This document shows, one piece after another, positions 35,253-45,852 of a DNA stretch of 64,000 bases. The notes below the pieces were generated by a model. It ran no database searches and was not told the DNA's origin. It worked only from the letters and a program-made list of their open reading frames with translations. Within the stretch, counting starts at the first letter, position 1; every line of letters starts with the position of its first letter. The DNA is taken from positions 682,001 to 746,000 of the forward strand of contig NW_012236518.1 in the NCBI RefSeq assembly GCF_000787575.1, written 5' to 3'. The position numbers and the translations under genes were made by a program. This DNA comes from Acytostelium subglobosum LB1. Taxonomy: Eukaryota > Evosea > Eumycetozoa > Acytosteliales > Acytosteliaceae.

Positions 35253-36044
35253 TTTTGATTGATTGATTGATTAATTAATTGATTAATTGATTGATTTGAT
35301 GATTTGATAGAAACCATGGTTTTAACTATTTATAGTTAACTTTGGATTTATATTTTGATTAATTTTAATTTAATTGTTCAAGGAATAATAATTATTATTG
35401 ATTTGTTTGAAGTATATTTGTGTTAAACATATACAGATACTACTACATTCATAAATCTCACCCCCATTAGTCAATTAATCAATCGTACTAACCCACAAAC
35501 TGTCAGTCAGATTAACAGTAATCAATCAATCAATCAAACAGATACCCCTATCAAGCTCACAATCATCCTACCCCATTACATACAATCTTTACACTCGGTC
35601 ATATGACAAACAAGACTTATTCCGCACTCTCTTCCTATTATTTATATCAAATAATTAATGTAGTGTACATGATGTTACTACCAATTAGTACATCATATCA
35701 TATCATCTTAATCATTCTATCACATGATGATTTGATTGGTGAAATGATTGATTGATTGTTTGATTAATAGGTGAATTAGTGTAGTATAGTTAAATTCAGT
35801 GATTTAATTAAATTGACAGATTGATTTACAAATAAATTAAATTGAGTGGTAATTTGTCTTTGGAATTGATCCAGATTATTTCAATTTGAATATTGTCCCA
35901 TAAATAATGTTAATTTCAGAAACAATTGATTTTGGCGCCAAGATCTTGAATTTTTGGTCAATGAATGAATGATTTGAAATTGAGTAAGTGAGATCATTAC
36001 ATGTATTAGAGTAGAGCCAAACAGATAGATATATATATACACAC
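35253..36044. promoter_or_regulatory. Divergent AT-rich promoter region
   Basis: This spacer serves the tiny Ser-rich gene and the coiled-coil gene. It is strongly AT-rich with AATC/ATTG repeats near the small gene and TATATATATA just before the coiled-coil start. A TCCCATAA string at 35895 resembles the dictyostelid upstream element of small-RNA genes, but I see no recognisable small RNA after it. Confidence 0.45.
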
Positions 36045-38072
36045 ATGACAACATATAATAGTAACAGTAACAATTATTATGATGGTGGTGGTAGTGTAAG
36101 ATCATACCCATCATCAACATCAACATCTACACTTCCACGCACACCCAGTCGTGTCAACAACAATGCCTCGTCAACGTCGTCATCTTCATCATCAGTCTAT
36201 CGAGGTAGCTCAAGCAGCGTCAATGGACCATCACAACCTTTGCGCAACCCTGTGAACAACAACAGCAATAACAACAACAATGAATCTTCGCTGTTGTTTG
36301 GCAACAACGATTCAACAATCTATGATGGCTCCATGCCAGGAGGTGCAAACATTGACGAATCAATCAACATCCCCTTCACCCCGATAGCACCCAATCGTGC
36401 TGCCAACTTGTCATCATCAAGGAACAACTCGGCGGCTGCATCGTCTTCGTCGTCGACCAGACGTGATGACCCCTCGCCCTTATCATCATCTCAGTCTCGC
36501 GGCAGCAGCAGCAACTCAAGATCGAACAACCTCTCATTTGCCAACACATCAACAATCAATGGTGGTGGTGATGATGACCTCAGTCAACTGATAAACTCTG
36601 TGAAGAAGACCTTGAGGGAGGACCCGCAGCCAGGCAGACACTACATCAGTAGCAACAGCGGCAACAACACGTCTACAGCATCAGCAACAGGAACAGGAAC
36701 AGTACCAACTACTACTACAACACCAATGTATTCATCATCAAACACAACTTATGACAAGTCATCTTCGTCACCTGTGATGGTCGGGGACCAGAATGACATC
36801 AACAACTTGACAAGCTATCCCGTGGAGTATATCCGTCAGCTGGAGGATCACTCAAGAATGATGGACGATCGTATCCGACGACAACAGCACAATGGCATCG
36901 ATGCTAGCACTGTACCCGTACTTCCATTCAATGTTGATGCCAACTCACCACGAACAACCGCCACAACTACACCCACGAGCAACAGCAGTGGTAGCAAGTG
37001 CGAGAAGTGCCCACGACTTGAGAGACAGATCGCAGAGTACATCAAGAACTTTGAGCAGGAGAGACAGTGGCGCGAGCAGGTTGAGCGCGAGCTGGACCAG
37101 GCGCTGGCCGAGAAGGCGCGTCTGGCAGAGTACAGCAGTCGCCTGCCTGATGAGCTGCGCTACCTGTTCGAAGAGGAGAAGCAGACCCTTGTAAATAGTC
37201 ATAACAGAGAGTTGGAGACATTGGAGCGACGTGCCAACAAGTTCAAAGAGAGCTGTGAGCTGCTGGTGCCCCACATGGTCCAGTACGACGAGTTCAAGAA
37301 GGAGACGGCCGAGCGCGAAAGGAAGCATCAGGAGGAAATGGCGACCCTGCGCAAGCAGCTGGACGAGGAGAGACAGCAGCGCACATTGGCCGAGGAGTTC
37401 AGCCAGCAGCTCGAGACACTGAGACGTGAACACGAGTCGCTGGTCAAGAGGGCGAAGGAGATGCGTCAGGACCTGCTCAAGGCCAATGAGATCATCAAGA
37501 AGGAAAGGGCGGATGCGGCGCAGGCCTTGCAGAGTGATGCCGCTCAGTTCCAACAGATCCTCAAGACGAAGGACCAGGAGTTGGCAGGTCTGCAGCAGAA
37601 GTTGCGCAACAAGGATCAGGATCAAGTCAAGATGCAGAGGGACATGGAGTCAATGAAGCAAGAGTACCAACAGAGGCTCATCTCCAATGATAACCAATAC
37701 CTTCAGTCGCAACAAGCCAGTGAGAAACAGATCAAGAGTTTGATGGAACAATTGCGAATCCAGCAACATGTGAACAACTTATCATCGTCATCCTCTTCAT
37801 CCTCATCATCACCTACACAATCAATGTCACAATCACAATTACAACAATCACAACATCAACTTCCACAACAACTTCCACAACAACAATATCGTCAACAACC
37901 GATGCAACAACAACAACAACCTCAATCACCAAGTCCATCCATCAACAACAGGAGTTTGGGTATGAGTAGCTTAGGAAGCACTTATACACCACCAAGGATC
38001 ACTCCAATCTCCACCAACCTACCACCAATGTCCTCCTCCTCCACAGCATCAAGAGGAACACCATCACGTTGA
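36045..38072 (+). CDS. Large coiled-coil protein, unrecognised
   Basis: A single-exon gene of 675 residues. Residues 1-310 are Ser/Asn/Thr-rich low complexity with short islands such as SLLFGNNDSTIYDG and DDDLSQLINSVKKTL. Residues ~320-580 form a long coiled coil beginning at CEKCPRLERQIAEYI, with heptads rich in Glu, Gln, Arg and Leu. The tail is Ser/Gln/Pro-rich with TPPRITPIS and TPSR, which look like proline-directed phosphorylation sites. Such a layout suits a cytoskeletal, centrosomal or trafficking scaffold, but no specific family is recognised. The rise in GC across the coiled coil matches that of other coding regions here. Confidence 0.8.
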   Translation: MTTYNSNSNNYYDGGGSVRSYPSSTSTSTLPRTPSRVNNNASSTSSSSSSVYRGSSSSVNGPSQPLRNPVNNNSNNNNNESSLLFGNNDSTIYDGSMPGGANIDESINIPFTPIAPNRAANLSSSRNNSAAASSSSSTRRDDPSPLSSSQSRGSSSNSRSNNLSFANTSTINGGGDDDLSQLINSVKKTLREDPQPGRHYISSNSGNNTSTASATGTGTVPTTTTTPMYSSSNTTYDKSSSSPVMVGDQNDINNLTSYPVEYIRQLEDHSRMMDDRIRRQQHNGIDASTVPVLPFNVDANSPRTTATTTPTSNSSGSKCEKCPRLERQIAEYIKNFEQERQWREQVERELDQALAEKARLAEYSSRLPDELRYLFEEEKQTLVNSHNRELETLERRANKFKESCELLVPHMVQYDEFKKETAERERKHQEEMATLRKQLDEERQQRTLAEEFSQQLETLRREHESLVKRAKEMRQDLLKANEIIKKERADAAQALQSDAAQFQQILKTKDQELAGLQQKLRNKDQDQVKMQRDMESMKQEYQQRLISNDNQYLQSQQASEKQIKSLMEQLRIQQHVNNLSSSSSSSSSSPTQSMSQSQLQQSQHQLPQQLPQQQYRQQPMQQQQQPQSPSPSINNRSLGMSSLGSTYTPPRITPISTNLPPMSSSSTASRGTPSR

Positions 38073-38929
38073 TCATTCATTCAATCATTCATTCCCCTTT
38101 GTTTATATGTTTAGGGGGTTGTTGTAAACACCAACCAACCAATCAATCAATTGAAGATCTGATTGGCACACTGGAACTCCCAGAGTCTAAATAAAGATAT
38201 ACTCGCATATGCCACAACATGTTGTGTTACCAACAACACACGCCTTGCTTGCCACTCAATCAATCAATCAGTGAAGACCACATGGCAGAGGTGACCTGAC
38301 CGTGTCGTCCATACCTAACACACAACCATCATCAACACTCATTCAATCATTCGTTCCAAGTACCAAACACAGCCCTCACCTCATCTCATCAACACAACAA
38401 CATCTATCATTCAAATTTCAAACGGACATAAGACAGGTTATCTAACGGACAAAGAGAGGTCAATTCAAAATTTGAATTTGAATTTGCGCACACTTCACAC
38501 AGCAATCACCCACCAATTTAAATCATATTAAATAGTTGTGTGTAACGGATCTGATTGAACAAAAGGATGTGCTGCTGAGTGATTGAAAGGCTTCATTATT
38601 CATTCATTACTACCTACCTACACCTACACCTACACTTGACTTTATTCATTCAATCAAGTCAATCAATACCTCCACCTATATTTCCTTCTTCGCTCACTCA
38701 TTCATCTTGCGTTCGATCAATCATTGATTGACTTGGCGCACTCAATCATCACAACAATCGTATGTCCATTCAATTCAATCACATTACCAATCACATTAAA
38801 CATGTTCTAACACTCAATCACTTACTCACTCAATCATTCAATCAATCAATCAAAAAAGACGGAACTATCTTAACAGACGCGTATAATTAGACGAAGGAAC
38901 GAAGAAAGAATCAAATCAATCAATCAATA
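38073..38929. promoter_or_regulatory. Cyclin B upstream region
   Basis: The first ~200 bases are 3' flank of the coiled-coil gene. Upstream of cyclin B, three AACGG cores lie in one direction at 38421, 38444 and 38544 (TCTAACGGAC at the middle one). An A/T palindrome-like block TCAAAATTTGAATTTGAATT sits at about 38464. AATC repeats fill the rest up to the ATG. The AACGG cluster is discussed as a finding. Confidence 0.5.
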
Positions 38930-40343
38930 ATGGCTACAATGAATCCTCTAAAGATGTTGACCAGGTCACATACTGTTGCACTGCCCACTGATGAGAATAA
39001 GGTGCCCGGTAAGACCATGGTCTTGGAGAAGAAGTCCCTCAAGACTGCACGTGGTGCACTATCTGAGATCACAAACAACACAATCATCCCCACGGGCAAG
39101 TCCAGCAAGTCCATCCTCACTGTAAGTCCATATGACCATCCTTGTCCATGTCCAAGATTACTAACATTCATTGTCCTATCTTCCATTTCCCCTCCCCTGC
39201 CCCGCCTTGCCCTCGCCCGCAACCCGATCAGACCACGACTATCATGCCAAAGATCACTAGAGCCAGGACTGATATGACTGGAATGAGAGCTGCCAATCCA
39301 ATACTCGCCACCGCTGCCAATATGATCAGCCAACAACCACAAAAGTTCCAAAAGTTGGAGACGAACCGTGAGCAACCAATGTTGATCGATGAGTATATGG
39401 AGGATGATGACACCATACTCCACGACGACGTCCCAATGGTTGAGCCAGAGCAGCCCGAGAACATTGACCTCTACGATGCCCACGATCCCCAATGTGTCGG
39501 TGAATACGTCAACGACATCTTTGCCTACTATCGCCAAAAAGAGGTATGTTATTTGTTGTGATGGAACTATTCCAGCCCCCCCGCCCAACAACAACACTGA
39601 CTAACACTCGATCAATTTTGAAGATTATTGATAAAGTAAGTCCAACTTACTTGAAGGACCAATATCACATCAATGAGAAGATGAGAGCTATATTGGTGGA
39701 CTGGATGATGGCCGTGCACGTCCGCTTCAAGATGCTGTCCGAGACATTCTTTTTGTCGGTCAACATTGTGGACCGCTACTTGGAGCTCGTCCAGATCCCG
39801 ATAAACAAGCTGCAGATCGTGGGCATCACCTCGATGCTGCTGGCGGCCAAGTACGAGGAGATCTACTCGCCCCAGATCAACGACTTTATCCAGACGTCGG
39901 ACAACGCCTGCTCGCATGCCGACGTGCTCGCCATGGAGCGCTCGATCCTCTCGACGCTCAAGTTCCACTGCTCGACCGTGACGCCGCTGCACTTTTTGCG
40001 CCGCTTCTCCAAGGCCGCCGGCAGCGACAGCCGCACCCACTCGCTGAGTAAATACCTGAGCGAGATGTCCACCGTCGAGTACAAGCTGCTCAAGTACGCG
40101 CCATCCATGATCGCCGCCGCCTCCATATACGTAGCCCGTCGCATGACCCTCAAGTGCGGCCCCTACTGGAACGTGACGCTCGAGTACTACACCTGCTACA
40201 AGGAATGTGACATCATTGCCTGTGCGCAAGAGATCAATGAAGTCAGGAAGCGCGAGGACACCACCTCGCTCAAGGCCACCAAGAAGAAGTACCAATCGCC
40301 CAAGCTTATGGAGGTGGCTTTGATCCCTCCAGTTGACTTCTGA
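38930..40343 (+). CDS. cycB: Mitotic cyclin B
   Basis: Exons are 38930-39121, 39232-39543 and 39624-40343, giving 407 residues. Residues 41-49, RGALSEITN, are a textbook destruction box recognised by the anaphase-promoting complex. The cyclin box begins near DPQCVGEYVNDIF and YYRQKE, then MRAILVDWMMAVH (the MRAIL motif that gives B-type cyclins their name group), DRYLE, and LLAAKYEEIYSP. A second cyclin fold follows. It pairs with Cdk1 to drive entry into mitosis and is destroyed at anaphase. GC is markedly high in exon 3 (about 39700-40200). The first two introns carry CTAAC branch-like sites. It is the best-supported cell-cycle gene in the window. Confidence 0.96.
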
Positions 40344-41087
40344 GCATCTGGCCCCGACTTCCCCGAGTCCAACTGTCCAACCAACAACCCTCTCCACGCG
40401 TAGAGACGCGCCAGTCGAGTGCGCGTCCATTTGTCATCATTGTCCCGATTCCTGTCCCCCATCACAACCATCACCCTCCACCAACATGTTTTATTTATTC
40501 CCCAGCCCAGTCCGCCGAGTTGGCCCACCCACCCCATTGACCGAATTGAGGAGCAATATTGGTTGGTTGTACAGTACCCACCATCACCACCACCACCATC
40601 ACCATTGTTTTGTTCTTTATCTCATCCCCTTATTCTTAGGTGTAATAAGGATGTCATCTTTCTTGTCTTGTCTCGTTATCCAAGCTCAGCCAACACGCTC
40701 ATCATTCACTCAATCAATCATGCAATCAATCAGGCCAACCCAACTCAAAATACACATACACAAACAAGGGCACTCAAGTAATCAATAAAACAACTTACTC
40801 TTAATGTCAACATGTTGTTATAACTTCATTCATTCATTCATTGACTCATCCTGGTATCCCAATCAATCAGAATCTGTTTCGTCTTTTCATCCCACACTCT
40901 TGTGTGAACATTCATTGATTCGAAAAGTTCAAAGAATCACTTTGTTTGAAATTGAACCAGCCACGCCACAAACAAACCAAAGAGTTAGAGAGATAAATAC
41001 ACTCTTTGACATTGACATTGTACATAATATAACACAACATACATTAGTAGTAGATAGATATAGATAGTAGTTGTTATCTTGGGGATA
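40344..41087. other. Spacer, 744 bases
   Basis: This is cyclin B 3' flank with a CACCACCATCACC run (about 40576-40605), then AATC-rich sequence and the promoter of the ankyrin-sirtuin gene with TAGATAGATATAGATAG just before its ATG. No gene is supported. Confidence 0.5.
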
Positions 41088-43357
41088 ATGGATAGCCAGA
41101 CATCATTAAAGATTGCGGTTGCTACTGCATCAATTGCCATCTCAACATTGATAGCAAAGATATTATATAATAGAGCAAAGAGTAATAGTACATCAAGTAC
41201 ATCAGATATACCTGAGAAGTATCCAGACGATTGGAATGACTTGTTAAAGTGGTGTTATCAATCAGATTATGTATGTTCATTCATTCATTCAAAGGGGCCC
41301 AAGGTCCAGAGGTCTAAGGTCCAAGGTCACTAACCCATTCATTCATTCATTGATTCATTCATTGGAATATAGGATAGTATATTCAAAGTTATAAGTGAGG
41401 ATGATAAACAAACAAAGAATGACATTAACTTCTTGGATGCCAACAAATGGAATGCTCTCCATGTTGCCGTGTCAAGAGGAAGCCATTCAATAGTTGACCT
41501 ATTACTTCAGACACAGATCGCTGTCAATGCTCAGAGTATGTATACATCCATACTATCAATCAATCACTTGCTCAAACAATCACTCACTAACTCAATCAAT
41601 CAAAGATGATAAGGGATATACACCATTACATATTGCCGCATGTAATGGATTGTTGGCAATTGTAAAGTCATTGTTAGCTAAAGAGAACATTGTGATTGAT
41701 ATTGCTGATAATCAATTGCAGACACCTTTGTATATGGCTGCATCGAATCAACATATTGATATTGTAGAGGAGTTGTTGAGACCTCTGGACACGCCAGAAC
41801 AAAAGGAGTTGGTCAATCGCTTCACAACACAGGGCTCCACGGCACTACACATGGCTGCACTTCGAAAGAACATCCAGTTGATGCAACTGCTGATTGATCA
41901 TGGCGCCGACCTCGATGCCATCAAGAAGGATGGCAGCACGCCACTGCACATCGCCGCCGTCGTCGACTTTTACGAAGGCATCGAGCTGTTACTCAAGAAT
42001 AACGCCGACCCACACATCACCAATCGCTTTGGCAACTCACCTTTACACGACGCGTGCATCAAGTCCAACCTGTTTGCTGTGCGCAAACTGGTGCTAATGT
42101 GCCCCGAGTTGGCCAAGCTTCCGGACAACGACATGTCCACACCACTTCATCTCTCGTGCAACTTGGTGGCTGGAACAATGGAGAGCCATCACGATGTGAT
42201 AGAGACATTGTTGGCCGCGGGTGCCAACATCAATGCCAAAGACACTGGATCGGCCACGCCCCTACATGTCCTGTGTTGCAACGGTAGCAAGGGAGTGCCT
42301 TTGATCCAGTTCCTCCTGGACAATGGCGCCGATCCAACCTTGGAGAATGCCAGTGGCTGGACACCCCTGCATCATTGTTACAATCAAGACAATACTGAGG
42401 CGATTAGTATCATCAGAGAATGGTGCCAAAAGAAGTGTCCACAATTCCTCGACACGTTTGACGAGAAGAAACCAAGACAACAACGTGAGGAAGCCAAGGA
42501 CGAGGTGACAGAGAGTGGCCAGGCACGTCTGGAGCGCGTTGCTCGCGATATAGCTGACGGCAAGATCAAGAATGTTGTATTCTTGTGTGGCGCCGGTGTG
42601 AGTGTGAGCGCAGGCATCCCCGCCTATCGCACTGAGGACGGCATCTACAAGCGAACCAAGCAGTTCCAGTTCACTTTGGACGCTGTGGTCAACACGCCCG
42701 AGACATTCTACGATGGTATCAGGGAGTATTTCTACCCTGTGATTGCTGGTGACATCAAGCCAACCCGCACCCATGACTTCATCTACTCGATGCACGAGCG
42801 TGGACTGTTGCTGCGCGACTTCACACAGAACATCGACCTGTTGGACGAGATGGCTGGCATCCCCGTCGACAAGATTGTTCATGCCCACGGTTCGTTGGCC
42901 AACTGGCTCTGCACGGGCTGTGCAAAGGAGGCCGAGGCCAGCGATGTGTGGCGCGAGGTGGGCCGCATGAGTCTGCCCTATTGCAAGCACAGACCGTGCC
43001 GCGAGATTCTTCGACCAGACGTTGTGTTCTTTGGTGAGGGTTTGCCAGCACGCTTCCATCAACGTGCCATCTCAGACCTTAGACAATGCGACCTGTTGAT
43101 CGTGATGGGCTCATCGCTCACAGTGTACCCATTCGCTGGTCCTTTGCAATGATGTGTCGTCCAACACACCTAGGATACTGATCAACGCTGAAGCGACAGG
43201 TCCATTCAGAGGAGTTAACGATCTTGACCGCAAGAAGAGTGAGAACAACGACCTGGTAGTTGAAGCCCGTGGACCAAGAGACGTCGTCATCCTCGGACAA
43301 TGTGATGATGGTGTGGAATATCTGTCAGACATCTTATTCAACAAGCAGCAGCAGTAG
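41088..43357 (+). CDS. Ankyrin-repeat sirtuin with frame break near C-terminus
   Basis: Exons are 41088-41270, 41373-41535 and 41606 onward. Residues ~4-26 form a hydrophobic N-terminal helix. About seven ankyrin repeats follow (GYTPLHIAA, GSTALHMAA, GSTPLHIAA, NSPLHDAC and so on). The C-terminal part is a Sir2 NAD-dependent deacylase: GAGVSVSAGIPAYR, TQNID, the catalytic His in HAHGS, a CTGC...CKHRPC zinc site and GSSLTVYPFAG. There the frame ends at a TGA (43150-43152), yet the rest of the domain, SSNTPRILINAE to a stop at 43357, continues in the +1 frame. A one-base insertion or sequence error, or +1 recoding, would explain it. The layout resembles the ankyrin-containing sir2B of D. discoideum. 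Confidence 0.88.
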
Positions 43358-43902
43358 TGGTAGTAATCCAGTTTGAATGCATGGAGCCATGAGTTACTCA
43401 CTCCTTGATCATCTAAGGACCCAATAAAGGGGAAGGATGCCCCTGGATTCAATGGTTGATCGGACAATGTATAAATTTAAATGACTTTTAGACCAATGTT
43501 GCAAAGGACAGGGTCTCGACTGACACCAATTGTTTACCCTCTCTTCATACTAGTACCTTCTAACGTTAATCGAATCTATTTATACATTGTGGATTCAATC
43601 AAAATCAATCAGTTGTAAGGTCCTCCACTCGAGTGGTGGTTTTGAAGTTGGACCCAACCGCGATATTTTCCTAACTAGTAACCCATCATTCTTTGCCCAA
43701 CATCTGGTTTCACGAGGCGCCAAACAAAACCCGAAACGCTTCGAAACCGTCTCATCATTTATAGACTTTACAGTAATCATGTTAAGACATGTGAGGTGCA
43801 AGTGAACTTTACCGGACACATCGATTACTTAACCTTCCACAGAGGACATTCAATCACTTCAATCACTCATTCAATCAATTATACATATTTATACACCAAA
43901 GA
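43358..43902. other. Spacer, 545 bases
   Basis: This has 3' flank of the sirtuin and then a stretch of unusually even composition (43480-43830) with a 12-base palindrome CCACTCGAGTGG at about 43626. AATC repeats follow and the GH16 start. Open frames on both strands at 43587-43819 have no recognisable content. Confidence 0.45.
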
Positions 43903-45748
43903 ATGAAGTTATCAATTCTTATTGTTTCTGTATTATTTATTACTGTCAACATTGTTGCCGGATATAGAATTGGTCAATCTGTTGACTATACTGGTTGGGA
44001 CCTCTACTTTGCTGATGAGTTCAGTGGTACCTCCCTGAACACTAGTGTCTGGAGAGCTGAAAACCTGGCTTGGCCATACAGTGGTCAACTCGAGTACTAC
44101 TCACCAGCCAACTGTCGTGTCACTGGAGGCAACCTTGAAATGACCGCCAAGAAGGAGATTGTTGGAGTAAGTATCTTAACCCCCTTCTCGCCCTAACGGA
44201 ACCCAAACTAAGCCAACATTACCTCATTCTAGGGAAGAAACTACACCTCATGCCGTATCTCTACCGATACCAAGATGTTCAACTTGACCTATGGAAGGTT
44301 TGAGGCTCGCATGAAGCTTCCAGTTGGCAAGGGATTCTGGCCATCATTCTATATGTTTGATAAGCGTTCAGAGAAATGCAATGCAACCAATCCATCAGAG
44401 TATTGGGAGATTGATGTTATTGAGAACGTTGGATTCAATGACAATGACAACATCCATGGTTCATGGTGGTATGGACCTGCCACATGTCAAGATGCTGACC
44501 AGAAGATCGTCACCAGAACATCAACCATCTCCAACATTGACTCTGCTTTCCACATTTACAGTGTGGTATGGGATGTCGACTTCTTGATGATGTATGTAGT
44601 ATAACTCTCAATCAATTAATCAATCAATCTATACCCAACTAACATGATCATATCTCAGCATGGTTGACAACATTCCATATTTGATTGCCAACAAGACCGC
44701 CAACATTCCATTCCCAAACAATGTACCAATGTACATGATCCTTGATTTGGCAATTGGTGGTGCATGGCCAGGTAGCCCAGACGCCACTACTATCTTCCCT
44801 TCAAAGATGATCGTTGACTATGTACGCATCTATAAGAAGAACCCTAACGTCCCAGTTCCTACTCCAACTCCCCAGCCATCACGTGCACCCTTGCCCACCT
44901 ACGTTTACGGTCAGACTGTTGACTACACCGGATGGAAGTTGACCTTTAACGAGGACTTCAATGGTACTTCAATCAACAAATCTATCTGGACTGTTGAGAA
45001 CCTCGCTTGGCCATATGGTGGAGAGCTCTCATACTACCAACCAGCCAACTGCCGTGTGACTGGTGGCAACCTTGTCATTGATACCAAGAGTCAGACTGTT
45101 GGCGACCGAGCTTACACATCATGCCGTATCACCACCAGGAACAAGTTGAACAATCTCAACTATGGCAGGTTCGAAGCAAGAATGAAGCTCCCATCTGGAA
45201 AGGGTCTGGTACCATTATTCCAACTGTTTGGTATTGAGGGATACCAAGACTGTCTCCAGCCATATTGTAGGTTGTTCAATTTGATCACTAATAGAGAGAA
45301 CATAACTAACATAATTGAATGAGCAGATGAGTTCACTGTGATGCAGAACCAACCAGCTACCAATAATATTGATAGCCATTGGTACATGGGTTCCGATTGT
45401 AATGCTGTACATGGTGGAGAGGGTGCCAACACTGTGAACAACGTTGGTGGTTACCATCTCTATTCTATGGTCTGGGACTATAACTTTGTCATGTTGTAAG
45501 TATATCCATACCATCTTGATCATATCATTAGCTCACTAACTTATTCAACACTACTACACTTTAGCATGGTTGACAATGTTCCCTACTTGATCTCCAACAA
45601 CAACCCAGGATGGACATTCCCCAATGATGCACCATCATTCATGGTACTCCAGACCTCTGTTGGAGGCAGAGCTGGTGCACCAGATGCCACCACCATCCTC
45701 CCAGCATCAACCTATGTTGACTGGGTCAGGATCTACCAGAGAGTCTAA
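43903..45748 (+). CDS. Secreted tandem GH16 glucanase-like protein
   Basis: Exons are 43903-44166, 44233-44591, 44659-45266, 45327-45495 and 45565-45748, giving 527 residues. After a signal peptide (to about VAG) there are two copies of a GH16 beta-glucanase-like domain. Each begins YTGW and contains ENLAWPY, YYxPANCRVTGGNL, TSCRI and YGRFEARMKLP. A Pro/Thr linker (VPTPTPQPSRAP) joins them. Copy one has EIDVIE, the ExDxxE catalytic signature. In copy two the aligned segment, formed across intron 3, reads EFTVMQ, so the Asp and the acid/base Glu are gone. Both copies keep intron positions before MVDN(I/V)PYL. The enzyme probably acts on extracellular or food-cell-wall glucans, with the second copy as a binding module. 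Confidence 0.9.
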
Positions 45749-45852
45749 GCAGTCCACACCAGACGCTCATTCACAATAAACGACTCGTTGTTTATTCATT
45801 TCATCTATATGTACATGTACTATTACTATAACTACTATTACTACAACTGCTA

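Noticed and set aside
43136-43172. A 35-base intron (GTCCTT...CCTAG) to explain the sirtuin frame break.
   Set aside because: It is too short, has a poor donor, and would remove residues conserved in spacing among sirtuins.
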